Below are positions 9,070 through 18,849 of a DNA stretch of 37,635 nucleotides, piece by piece; position 1 is the first letter of the stretch; every line of letters begins with the position of its first letter. The notes under the pieces were generated by a model. The model was not told where the DNA came from, made no database searches, and was given only the letters and a program-made list of their open reading frames with translations. Position numbers and translations under genes: made by a program. Where the stretch lies: positions 376,601 to 414,235 of the forward strand of contig BFEA01000790.1 of the NCBI GenBank assembly GCA_003427395.1. The letters are read 5' to 3'. The DNA is from Chara braunii. Taxonomy: Eukaryota > Streptophyta > Charophyceae > Charales > Characeae.

Positions 9070-9153
9070 CTTACCGCGCCGGATGAGTCGCCGAGGCCAC
9101 GGCTACCCTCTCGCTGTCGGCACGAATACCCTTACAAGGGTATCCGCCCTGAG
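9070..9153 (+). ncRNA. Hammerhead-ribozyme-like fold, type I layout
   Basis: Around 9079-9086 the sequence CCGGATGA resembles the hammerhead CTGATGA core. Stem II is GTCGCCGA (9087-9094) with TCGGCAC (9117-9123), with one bulged C. GAA (9124-9126) follows, one A shorter than the usual GAAA. Stem III is ATACCCT with AGGGTAT (9126-9143). ATC at 9142-9144 is a legal NUH cleavage triplet. Stem I can form between CTTA..GCG (9070-9078) and CGC..TGAG (9145-9153) with a 2x2 internal loop. Three helices plus a cleavage triplet are in the right order, but two core positions deviate, so activity is doubtful. Not checked with a covariance model. Confidence 0.35.
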
Positions 9154-9309
9154 TTTTTGCAAGTGACAGAACATAGGCTTGGGTTGAAAGTTGAGTACAC
9201 TTCACAAGTTGCGGTCGTGTAGGTTCATGTTGAGTGAGTGGTTGACGGGACGTAGCGAATGTGTGGGCGGTTTTGAGGCACGCGTGATGAGTTTTATTTT
9301 TGATATTAT

Positions 9310-9890
9310 AGGGTCGGCGCTCCCGCCGGCAAAAGTTCTAGTTTTGACTAAAACTAGGGAAGGTTTTCTTCTATGGAATTGACCATGACGCACCTGCGTT
9401 CGTACGGCATGCGCCGTCGGGAGTGGAATTGCTAGGTGACGGCACACTTGTGCTGCATGTGCGCTGGTAGCAAAAGGGAAAGATTTACCCCTTCGTACAG
9501 CAAAGGGCCAGTGTGCAGGGGCCGTAGGCGCAAGCGGTGGCCTCTGCGGGGCACTATGGGGGCTACAGGCGTGACAGGCCGAGCAAAACCCGGCCCCTAA
9601 CCGCATGTGTGTACATACAAGGCCGTGGGGTTGCTGGGAAGGCACGCAGCAGCCCTAACGCTGCTGCCGCAGGCCCAGGCTAACCACAGTTACTATTCAG
9701 ATACAACGCCGCGCAAAATTAATCCAAGTAGGGCCTTAGCCCTATTGGTTATGGTGTCAGTTTCTCACCAGCTGGATCTTGGGATCATAGCCAGCAGCAG
9801 AGTAGTAGAGGAGTGTGTTGATGTGAGCTATGGGGTTGAGAGTCTTGTGGGACTATTCCCCTTGGCTTTTTAAGGGGGAGTTCCGACCGC
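9310..9890 (+). repeat. Second cluster of hairpins
   Basis: Perfect or near-perfect inverted repeats: GTCGGC/GCCGGC at about 9313-9330, CTAGTTTT-GACT-AAAACTAG at 9338-9357, TACGGC-ATGC-GCCGTC at about 9403-9418, CCAA(G)TAGGGC-CTTA-GCCCTATTGG at about 9724-9748, and CCCCTT/AAGGGG at about 9858-9876. The ATGC loop also occurs in the 6.8-kb cluster. Apart from hairpins there is no recognisable gene in 9160-9900. Confidence 0.6.
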
Positions 9891-9899
9891 GGGCCCGTT

Positions 9900-10120
9900 G
9901 GAAAGGACCAAGCACCAATGGCCCTCCTCCCCCAACCGATTTCTTCGTTATTATTTTAAGTTTTTCCTCTAGGTTTTTAATTTTTAATTTTTAAAGTTTT
10001 CATTTTTTATATTTTTTAAAATTTTCCTATTTTTTTGGGCGGGTTCCGGGGCTGGTACCGGGACCTATGATGAGGCCCAGCGGCCTAGTTCACCCATGAA
10101 CTGCTGCTGGGGTGCCGACC
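9900..10120. other. T-rich spacer, nothing recognised
   Basis: Mostly T-rich DNA (about 9940-10040) leading into the U6-like segment. I see no upstream sequence element or TATA box of the kind that drives plant U6 genes at the expected distance from 10123. Confidence 0.5.
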
Positions 10121-10122
10121 GT

Positions 10123-10190
10123 TGGGGCATCCATTGAAATTGGAACGATACAGAGAAGATTAGCATGGCCCCTGCACCGGGAGGATAGGC
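10123..10190 (+). pseudogene. U6 spliceosomal snRNA fragment
   Basis: U6 RNA is the catalytic core RNA of the spliceosome. From about 10137 to 10175 the sequence matches, as I recall it, the invariant centre of plant U6. It includes the ACAGAGA box (10150-10156), the AGC triad (10162-10164) and the 5' strand of the internal stem-loop (GGCCCCTGC). Upstream, GGGGCATCC resembles the end of the U6 5' stem. Downstream of 10175 the sequence departs from U6, although GGATAGGCATAAA is distantly similar. No T-run terminator and no U6 promoter elements are seen. Best read as a pseudogene or a retrotransposed/chimeric copy. Confidence 0.85.
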
Positions 10191-10426
10191 ATAAAGGCAG
10201 GGAGCAGCCCGACGCTGCTGTTCCTATTGCGGCGTGTGGGAGCTGCCGCTGCTGCGTTCTTCTCCCGGCCAGCTTAGTCGCTAGAGCGCTGCAGTGGGGA
10301 GGCCGGTAGGAGGAAGACGATGGCGGATCGGAGGAAGGGAGTAAAGAGGAAGTAGGAGGAAGAGAGGAGTAGAGGACTGAAAGAGGAACGAGGTGACTGG
10401 CAGCGGCCCAGCAGGGGCACGCAGAG

Positions 10427-10569
10427 GGGAGTACCGAAGGGTCTGAATCCGGACTCGCTATTGCGCCAGATGTGGTCGAATAATAAGAAGAGCTGGGGGG
10501 AGTACCGAAGGGTCTGAATCCGGACTCGCTATTGCGCCAGATGTGGTCGAATAATAAGAAGAGCTGGGG
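10427..10569 (+). repeat. 70-bp perfect tandem duplication
   Basis: The segment beginning GGGGAGTACCGAAGGGTC is repeated exactly with a 70-base period (10431 and 10501) and ends at GAGCTGGGG. Perfect identity implies a recent duplication. The long minus-strand open frames across it (10090-11189) look like composition artefacts. Confidence 0.97.
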
Positions 10570-10947
10570 CGTAGCAAAGGAGGGAGGGCGACTGCTGAAT
10601 AAAGAAGTGAATTTGGACGTCTCTCTAGGCTGGGTGCGAGCGGAACAGGGGAGACGAGCAGGGCCAGGGAAAACTGAATGAAACTGGACAAAGAATAGCA
10701 CCGGATACATCCGGCAGAGGAAGCAGTCGAGGATGGCGTGGAGTGAGTTGGGCGCAAGTGAAGGGGCATAGCCGGCTCGACTCCTATGGGCATCAAACGG
10801 GAGAAGAGGCAATCCCAGGGATTTGGCCCCGGGCGAGACCGCCTGTGAAGTCGGATTAGAGAGAAAAGAAGTAAGTTAAGAGGTAGGAGAAAAAATAAGC
10901 CGCGCGGACATGGTGATGAAGGAGGAGTAGAGATGAGGATTGTGGAT

Positions 10948-11021
10948 CTCGCCCGTTTCTTGATGAAAACGGGCGAGAGAGGGCTCGAATCGGGGGTTTT
11001 CGGCCCTTGCGACCCCGATTC
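10948..11021 (+). repeat. Two adjacent perfect hairpins
   Basis: CTCGCCCGTTT (10948-10958) pairs with AAACGGGCGAG (10967-10977), 11 pairs. GAATCGGGG (10987-10995) pairs with CCCCGATTC (11013-11021), 9 pairs. They are 9 bases apart. Confidence 0.85.
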
Positions 11022-11024
11022 CGT

Positions 11025-11627
11025 AGTCAGAAGTAGAAGAAGATTAGTAAAACAGGAGTTAGTAGAGAAATTTAGTGCGTGAGGTATGGAGGAAGAAGAG
11101 ACGAGGGAAGAAGAGAACCGAGATTTCACTCGAGTCATGTTGGAATCGGGTGAGGGAAAATAATATTTCAACATTTTTATGGCTGGCAATTTGAGTGGAG
11201 GTGTTAAATTGGGAAGGTAAGAGTTCAGTGTTTGGTCTGATTGACTATGGACTGCGCTGGTTGGAGAGGTTCGAGTGGTAGATGTATCTGATCGTTTTTA
11301 GTAGAAGGTTCATTTCATTTTGCTTTTTTTATATTATTTTATCTTTCTTTCTTTTTGCTCGCCCTATTTGCGAGCGGGGACGCAGGGTCACTGGTCGTCG
11401 ACGCTAGGAGCAAGGAGCAAACGGGAGGTTGCATGTTTCCTATGTCTTAGCAAGGGGGCTATCTAGTTAGACACGACTGTTTTTGGCTGGATTGCAACAA
11501 GCTACGGATTGCAGCAAGCTACAAGCAGACAGGCGCAGGGGAATGGTTCGAATACTTACCTGCACAGCCTACGTCGGTCCGGGTAGTTTCACTCTTCGGC
11601 AGGTGTGAACCGCACGAGCCTGCACGT

Positions 11628-11630
<3 letters not shown>
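11025..11630. other. Unassigned DNA
   Basis: I see no gene. A short hairpin GCTCGC/GCGAGC lies at about 11357-11374. Part of 11310-11355 is T-rich. Confidence 0.5.

Positions 11631-11631
<1 letters not shown>

Positions 11632-11688
<57 letters not shown>
11632..11688. repeat. (AG)n microsatellite
   Basis: An uninterrupted AG run of about 56 bases. The minus-strand open frame through it is poly-Leu/Ser and not a gene. Confidence 0.98.
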
Positions 11689-11692
<4 letters not shown>

Positions 11693-12060
11693 TGGGACGC
11701 TCAATACCTGGTTAGTTGAGCTGTCCAAAGCACCGCTCTACCTGGACTGCACATGACCAAGAAGATGGCCGGTATGCATTCATTTTTATTTTTTTTTCTT
11801 CTCTCTCAACTTTGATTTAGTTTTGTTTATTATCATTGTTATTAGTATTATTATTATTTATTTATTTTGAATTAAGTTGACCGTAAATTGAGTCAGATGC
11901 ATTCAGGATAGTTGAGTGTAAGGGGGGGAGGAGTGATGAGAGGAGCACACTAAGAAGCAGTAGAGGTGCAGTTGTATGGGGGTAGTAGGTACAAAATTCA
12001 TGCTACAAGTACCAGGAGAAAAGTCATGCTGCACATCTAGTAAGGAGCACGTACCTGGCC

Positions 12061-12152
12061 AAAATTGCAGACTGATCCCTTAGAAACACAGGCTACAGAT
12101 ACTGAGAAAATTGCAGACTGATCCCTTAGAAACACAGGCTACAGATACTGAG
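12061..12152 (+). repeat. 46-bp perfect tandem duplication
   Basis: AAAATTGCAGACTGATCCCT and what follows is repeated exactly (12061-12106 and 12107-12152). It is a recent duplication in otherwise unassigned DNA. Confidence 0.97.
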
Positions 12153-12574
12153 GGAGACTCGGGGCAAAAGATGATCTGCAGACTCACTTGTCTCACTTCT
12201 GAGAAAGAGCGCGTTGATTAAGTAAGGGACAAATTTGTGCATCTGGCCGACACTTTGGACCGGCCTATTGAAAGGACAAAATGCAGGGATGTAGAGCGGG
12301 ACTGAATGAGAATGAGAGCAATGAATACAGTATGAGGAAGGGGGCGTACCTGTCTGGCGGCAGTTTATTCGAGCATCCTCGGTAGGTGCTCTAGTTGAAG
12401 ATTGCACGGAGGTTCACCTGCTGGCTGCACTACCTATCCCACTCACCACGAGAGAGAGGAGCCAGCGGCAGGCCTGAAGATTCGTTCGTTGGTCTGTGGC
12501 GCCGGCGGTGCTACACAAAGCAGATGGAGTGTGGCTGGCCGCTGCACGCTGCGCCATGCTGCCGCACACTGCGG

Positions 12575-12705
12575 TTGAACCGCTGCTGGATGCTGCTGCT
12601 GCTGGCTACTGCTGCTGCTGCTGGCTACAACTGCTGCTGCTGGCTACAACTACTGCTGCTGGCCACAACTGCTGTTGCTGTGACCGCTGCTAAAGTTGTG
12701 GCTGC
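12575..12705 (+). repeat. GCT-rich minisatellite
   Basis: Imperfect units of about 18-21 bases built from GCTGCTGCTGGCTACAACT and variants, within a generally CTG-rich stretch. The 167-codon plus-strand frame (12395-12898) across it is Leu/Ala/Cys-rich low complexity and I do not count it as a gene. Confidence 0.85.
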
Positions 12706-12709
12706 GTCT

Positions 12710-13615
12710 AACGGCTATTGCGGGCTGCTGTGCGGTGCGGCAAATGCGTCGCTGCTTCACTGCTGTAGTGTTCATCCACAGATCGTACGTGCCGCGTTTA
12801 GTGTTGCTATGCCCTGTAGGCTGGCTGTCTTGCTGCCAGTACCCCATGCTCCATACGAGGGTTTCCAACCCACTGGGTCAGAACGAGGGTCAGCATAGCA
12901 TAGTGGTGGTGTGAGGCTGACTGTAGCGTTGAAGGCTTACCGGTTGGTAGTGCGACACTCGCTTTGTGGCACGAGGCAGCGGAACAACGGGCTGCGAAGC
13001 GGCTGGCCACGTCTTTGGCTGGCATCGCTGTCTATTGTTGGAGGAAACTACAGCGGGGCTGCCGCAGGGTGCGGTTCATACCGGTTGCTGGGCATCGCTG
13101 AAGTACAGTGCAGCAGCGTGTTGAGCTTCGCACCTTTAGGCTGTTGCGGCATCCGGCAGCCGCACGCAAAGTTCTACGTATATGAAACTCTACCAAGGCT
13201 GCTGAGGTGCCACCTTGCTGGGCACCTGACTACTGCTGTATTTCCATTGATGGGTTCCGTTGTGCACCGTGTTGTGCACTAACTGCGCAAAGCTGGGGAT
13301 TCAGAAGAGTGGGCAGACCCTGCATGGGGGCCATGGCTGTGATTTCAAGATCTGTTTGGGGACCTGTACATCGCATTCCGGCCGTGGTTCTGATCGACTT
13401 CTACTGCGTTTTCCTGGCCATCATTGCGGGGCCCTCAGGCGCATCCAGATTTCAAGGCCCTCTCACTGTGAGTTGAGTTGGCCCTCCCCTGTATCTCGAA
13501 AGACTGAACATTTCTACTTCTATTTTTCTCAGTCTAAGTCTAGTCTGAGGCTACGAGAGGAAGGCGGCAGGGGATTGCAACCCGTAGGACCGCGCCAAGG
13601 CCTCTGTGGGAGGTT
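12710..13615. other. GC-rich unassigned stretch
   Basis: Several overlapping open frames of 60-140 codons occur on both strands without recognisable motifs, and no one frame stands out. I see nothing that supports a gene. Confidence 0.45.
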
Positions 13616-13918
13616 GCCCCCACCGATTGCGGGAGCTCTGCCGGAACCCAGACGGGGTTCTCGAGGCAGGGAACTTCAGGTATAATTTCGTCTGACGCGT
13701 GTGATCCCTTCCCTTATTTCCTATCCCCTGGGTATCTGAATACAACTATGTAAGAATGCTATTTTTTTGTTTTATTATGTATGTCAGGACATGCATTGTG
13801 AAAGGCTAAATGAACAGCTATATATGAGAGTTCATATTTCCTTTGAGTGAATTCAGACAAAATGAACAGGGGGGAAGGGGGGATGAAGGTGTATTGCATG
13901 CCTGACCGGGTCAACCCA

Positions 13919-15142
13919 AGGCTGAGCTCCTCTAAGTTGATGTGGGCTCAGTGCTGTGTTTTATTTATGTTTGCTGGGCTGACTGAATGATTTTGAGGGC
14001 TGGGCCTATCCTAAGTTGGACGGACCGATCGCTGTTTTTTACTGGGGTTTCTGAACAGGAGGATGGGCACCCTAAGTTGGGAGGTCTCAGAATCTTGGTG
14101 TTTCATTTGTAGGTTGCTGAAAATAGAACTGAGAATATTCTAAGTTGCGTAGACCCAGTTCTGTGTGTGTTTCTTCTGAGGGGGACAAAGGCATGAGGCT
14201 GAGTGTCCTCTTAAGTAAGGCCTTAAGTAAGGGCGGCTCAACCATAAGCCATGAACAAAATGGTCAACAAAAATATATAATTTTGGTATATATTATACGA
14301 ACTTATATTTTGGCAGGTCGGGCACCCTAAGTTGGGAAAGCCAGTCAGTAAGTCAGGTAGAACAAGAAGAGGAGGAAAGCTATGAAGAATACAATGAAGG
14401 TAACCAGGGCAGGCTGAGCGTACCCTTAAGTTAGGGCGGCTCGGTCATATGCTCATAACAAGACAAAGGGGCAGAGAGTTAGTATAAATTTGTTTTATTT
14501 TCCCTTCTAAACACGAGGCAGAGTTGGATGTCTCCCTAAGTTGGGTAGGTCTGATAATTTGCCTAATAAGAGAGGAACATATGAAGTTTGTGCAAGTATC
14601 AATGGTTGTTCACCTATAGTGTCGTTACGGAGGCTAAGCGCACCCTTAAGTTAGGGCGGCTTAGTCATACGTCGTTGTTCTTTGTTCAGGCAGATTCTGT
14701 CTTATATACTTAAACTGCTTAAGCTAGCTAGGCATACCCTTAAGTTAGGGCGGCCTAGTGATATGCTCCTGTTGTTGATGTTATGTAGGTTGGACGTACC
14801 CTTAAGTTAGGGCGGTCTGACCATTCGTCGTTCGTATTTGTTTTAGGCAGGTTAGGCACACCCCTAAGTTGGGGCAGCCTGATCCTATGCCCTATGTAGC
14901 CTTGTGTAAAGCTGGCTAGACATACCCTTAAGTTATGGCAGTCTAGTCTTATGCTTCATGTCGTCAGTTTAAACTGAAGCCAGACGTACCCTTAAGTTAG
15001 GGCGGTCTGGTCATATGTTTTATGACTAGAGTTTATCTAGTGTTGGACATACCCTTAAGTTAGGGCGGTCCAATTGTGCGTACTTTTACTTGTTTGCTTA
15101 GGCAGGTTGGGCATACCCTTCAGTTAGGGCCTTGTCTGATCC
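13919..15142 (+). repeat. Array of ~16 covarying hairpins (TAAGTT-loop family)
   Basis: Units start at about 13921, 13997, 14058, 14125, 14196, 14315, 14411, 14522, 14632, 14724, 14788, 14850, 14912, 14979, 15041 and 15105. Most have the core ACCCTTAAGTTAGGG, which folds as CCCT-TAAGTT-AGGG, flanked by an outer stem whose bases differ between units but stay paired. Examples: GCTGAGC with GCTCGGT (14412), GCTAAGC with GCTTAGT (14633), CTAGGC with GCCTAG (14727), CCAGAC with GTCTGG (14980), TTGGAC with GTCCAA (15042). At 14850 the core itself changes on both sides, to CCCC and GGGG. The last seven units are spaced 62-67 bases. Units 13997, 14058 and 14315 are degenerate. Confidence 0.9.
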
Positions 15143-15537
15143 TATGCCATAAGTGAGGGGGTTTTCTAAAGGGAAGAACTGAATGATCTAACGAACTACT
15201 TGGGCGAATTGATGTGGGATTGTGAGAGATGTATGTGTATGCATGCTTGTGGGCTCTCACTTGGGGCGTCTTTTCGATAGGATAGCTGCTTTAGATGCTC
15301 GCCGAGTGCTGGAGCCATAGATATGCTAGGTGGATGATGGGAGGGAGAACTTGGGATGAAGGTTGGACTGACCCTGCTAGGAGTTAAGATCAATGCTAGC
15401 CCACAGTCTCAACTAGAGGTTGTGTTAGCTATCGTTGATCTTGAATCATCAAGCATGTGTCAAAAGATAGCCCAAAGTATAGTTTGCTTTGTCTTTCTGT
15501 CTTTTCAGCTTCGTATAAATCTTAGCAGCCTTCTGTT
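15143..15537. other. Unassigned DNA after the hairpin array
   Basis: I see no gene. Open frames on both strands are short and lack motifs. Confidence 0.5.
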
Positions 15538-15668
15538 CCTACGGGAAGCGCTGCCGAAATTTCTACAAATCTGGGGGAGTTAGTCATTTTTGGACTCATA
15601 GAAATTTTGAAAAGACACTTTTCCTACGGGAGGCGCTGCCGAAATTTCGTAGAATTTGGGGACTTAGA
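15538..15668 (+). repeat. Duplicated CTGCCG hairpin module
   Basis: CCTACGGGAAGCGCTGCCG at 15538 recurs at 15622 with one change. Each copy is followed by AAATTTC, a short spacer, and AAT(C/T)TGGGG, which can pair back. The same module, with a different paired arm, opens both long repeat copies (13628 and 21516). Confidence 0.8.
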
Positions 15669-16799
15669 ATATTTTTCAGTTGGGAGCTACCTTGTGAATC
15701 TATCCTGATTAGAGGAGATACTCAGTGACTTGGTACGAGTAGAGGAGTTAGGTTACGACTAAGGGAATGTTTTCCCCTCGACATAAATAGTATTTTTTCT
15801 TTGGCCTCTACTGTGATGCAGGTTTTAGTGTTTTCACTTAAAGGCTTGATCTGGTCGGCCTACTCCTTCCAAAGGATTATTTTTCTATTATCTTTTGATA
15901 ACACGTCAGTTTCCGACTCAACTCTAAACCACTCTTGCTACTCAACCTAAAGGCTTTAGCCCTGTGTTTTGTGTTATTTTGTTCTATTTTTACCCGGACT
16001 TTAATTGAATGACCATTTAATAAAGACGCGGAGTATTTTATTTTGAGAGTTGCACAAAGAGTGAGGCTTGTATGGCTAAAGCGAGGGGTGTGAGCGCAAA
16101 GAATGGTTGAAGTTGACCCCGTGTAGTGTGTGCTCTGTTGATGTGGATCTTTGATGTGATTACAGGTATGTTCTGTAAGTTGAAGTCCAGACTTGGTTTT
16201 GCGTATGATTATATATGTATATATATTTGAAGGATGCCACACCGTGATTGTAAGAGTGATCGTCTCCTATCTCATAACTTTTATATCATGTTTCCTGTGT
16301 CCGCTTGACCCATTGAGGCCGTGCATAATGATTAAATAAGTTCTGCCTTGAGAGAAAAGAGAGGTCCCTTCTTAGTTCTTGCTTTTTTTTTATTATGTAG
16401 TATGGTTGAACATTGTAGTCCATGGCAACCGTCAAAGTCAAACCCCTTGATATTTAGGCGCCATGACAGCTCGAAGCTGTCTACTTAACCCCTCTGCACA
16501 GGGTGCAGAATAGGGTGTGACCTTCAACCGCACTTGGCCGTTGTCCAGCGTCGAGAGATTAACCCTCAAGGCGCGTGTCAGCCGACACTTGAGTGTCAAA
16601 CGCGACCCTCACGATTAACGAGGATTGCATGATTATGGGTACCACATAGTACGCCATCGTTGTGACTGCTTGCATACTCAAGCATTGCTAGTCGATATGA
16701 GAAGGTCATACATCCGCGCAATTTTATACTAAGTCCTACGCGCGACGCCTAACCGAGTCCTGACTGAGAAAGTTATGGGTCGGATACCAAAGGGACTAG

Positions 16800-16860
16800 G
16801 AGTGTTGTTGTGATGTTATGTTGTTGTGTTGTTATATTGTTGTTATGTTGGGGTGTGGTT
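16800..16860. repeat. Imperfect TTG/TTA-rich repeat
   Basis: GTTGTTGTGATGTTATGTTG and similar units, about 55 bases. Confidence 0.8.
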
Positions 16861-17408
16861 GCGTCGTTTACTTTGTGTTCTTCCATAGGTGCGAGTGTTG
16901 TGGGGTAACGCGTGGTTTGTAGGATGCGTCTTAGTCGACCGACGTCAAGTCGAGTTTGGGACCTCAGCCCCCCAGTACGTCAATTCGCGTACGGGTTCAA
17001 TTTTTGGGTGTTCGACCGCGCGTACCCCCTATGCTACAACAAACGAGAAACGCCCTCGGTTGGGCCACCTCTGCAATTGCATACGAAAAGCCTTCGCATG
17101 TGGTTCAGTAGCTCGGCGGGGATACGACCACCTAAGGGATGGTGACATCTCCCGCACGTGGAGGTAGCGGTGCCTCGCGTGACCTTGTCCTGTCGTAGGG
17201 GCTCGCGAGAGGTACGGCTGGCGCACTCGGTCGGAGTGGCAAACGCTCTCTGCGACAAGTCCTGCCAAATCCTGCGTGACGCGGCCGGGAGGGTCTCCGT
17301 GTGGGACCGATGCGCCCGATAGCACAACTCTCATCGGAAGGATGAGCAAGATCGATCGAATCCCCTGACTACAACGTCGTAATATTCACTACTATACGTG
17401 TGAGTGTG

Positions 17409-17553
<145 letters not shown>

Positions 17554-17654
17554 GATTGCTTCGACGGTAGACACTGACCACCGACCCTCGAATATAACGC
17601 ACCTTGCCATGATTGTATCGGACCTAAATGATAGCTTCTATATATTCGTTGAAT

Positions 17655-17760
17655 TTTCATTATTATTATCATTATTATTAATTATAATATATTATTATTA
17701 CGGGTACTATTACTACTATTATTATTAATTGTTATTATTATTATTATTATTATTTAATAC
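17655..17760. repeat. (ATT)n-type imperfect microsatellite
   Basis: ATT/TTA units interrupted by a short GC-containing stretch near 17700. Confidence 0.92.
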
Positions 17761-18034
17761 TTATCGTTCTCTGAACCGGGTTCTTTTAATGCCAGGCAGC
17801 AACTGACAAGTACAATGTGTCATGGCAGTAGGTGTGCAAAGATGAAGGGGTAAGAGCCAAGGAGAAAGATTTGGTCAAATTGTCAGGGTGGTAGATACTC
17901 GGGGTAGCAAGAACGAGATAGCAGCTTGGAAAACCGCGGGGACAAGGGGGAGTGAGAATCACGAGGATGAGAAACCACGGTCGTGCTGAAGGAAAAGGCG
18001 AAGGCAGAAATGGAAAACATGGTAAGGGAGAAGG

Positions 18035-18290
18035 AAGGTTGTTGATGAGAAGAAGAGGAAAAAGGAAGAAGAAGAATAAGGAGAAGAAAATGAGGAGGAG
18101 AAGGAGGGGAAGAGGAAGGAGGAAAAAGTGAAAAGGGAGAAAACAACGGCCAACATACAGACAAACAAACAGATGGGCAAACAACAGATAGATGCAAGTA
18201 GAAACAGACAGCCAAGCACAGACGGCCAGACACGGACAGTCAGGCCGGAAGAAACAAACAGACAATCAGACACAAGACAAACAGAAAGGT

Positions 18291-18333
<43 letters not shown>

Positions 18334-18360
18334 AGGAGAATGTGTGTGAAAGAAACAGAA
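18035..18360. repeat. Purine-rich and ACAGAC-rich low complexity with (GA)n
   Basis: GAAGAG-type DNA (18035-18130), then ACAGACAAAC-like units (18155-18290), then pure GA (18293-18323). A second ACAGAC-rich tract lies at 19556-19665. Open frames of up to 196 codons on the minus strand are composition artefacts. Confidence 0.88.
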
Positions 18361-18774
18361 AGAAAGAAGGTGCATAGTGATCCTTGGGTACACGTGGCAT
18401 CTGCGAGTTGGGAATCGAGATTGTGAGTAAGGCAAGAGACATACGTGGTGCTGAAAGCGTGCAAAATTGGTCGTTGTATGCTCATACTTCAGGAAAACTG
18501 TTGTCGTCATCAGTCGGCAGTGTAGTAGAAGCCAGATAGGATCAACCATCCATAGTCTGAGCGTGCCAGATAGGATATTGGCATTGGTCCTTCGCTAATG
18601 ATGATAATGAGACTTTACCAGCATCGTCAATTAGGGACTCTTGATGTCTTCTTACTTGGTGAAACTCGTGATACAATTCTGCTATTGATTCGAGGTCACG
18701 ACTATGTGGTCTTGTGTACCGGATGCTGTGTGATTGTTGAAGATCACTGTTGCTCATCCTCCTTGGATAATTTT

Positions 18775-18787
18775 ATTTTTATTTTTA

Positions 18788-18845
<58 letters not shown>

Positions 18846-18848
18846 CAT
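18775..18848. repeat. (ATT)n microsatellite
   Basis: About 60 bases of nearly pure ATT. Confidence 0.97.
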
Positions 18849-18849
18849 C

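Larger units (their letters stand above)
13620..17300 (+). repeat. Long non-coding repeat, left copy
   Basis: This is homologous to 21510-24635. Shared blocks in the same order are: GATTGCGGGAGCTCTGCCG (13625 and 21513), a GATAACA-GTC block (15897 and 23783), the block around AATGGTTGA (16102 and 23998), and a 290-base block from CGTACCCC through AACGCCCTCGG, TAGCTC-GC-GGGATA and TCCTGCGTGAC (about 17010-17297 and 24358-24633). Between the first and second blocks lies the hairpin array. There is no coding frame. It could be a non-autonomous retroelement or the untranslated part of a larger one. Confidence 0.75.

Noticed and set aside
10090-11189. Two long minus-strand open frames (240 and 243 codons)
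   Set aside because: They cross the U6-like segment, a perfect 70-bp duplication and two perfect hairpins, are Ser/Pro/Leu-rich, and have no recognisable domain.
12395-12898. Plus-strand 167-codon frame
   Set aside because: Its centre is the GCT-rich minisatellite and the rest has no recognisable motif.
13995-15110. Array units as short exons, because some are preceded by TAGG or CAGG
   Set aside because: Acceptor-like dinucleotides precede only some units, donors are not consistent, and the units have no shared open frame.
13919-15142. CRISPR array
   Set aside because: The repeat units are hairpins with variable arms and irregular 61-119 base spacing in a eukaryotic retroelement context. 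There are no constant direct repeats with unique spacers and no cas genes.
17786-18549. Minus-strand frames up to 196 codons rich in Phe, Leu and Ser
   Set aside because: They span purine-rich and ACAGAC-type low-complexity DNA; the length follows from stop-poor composition.
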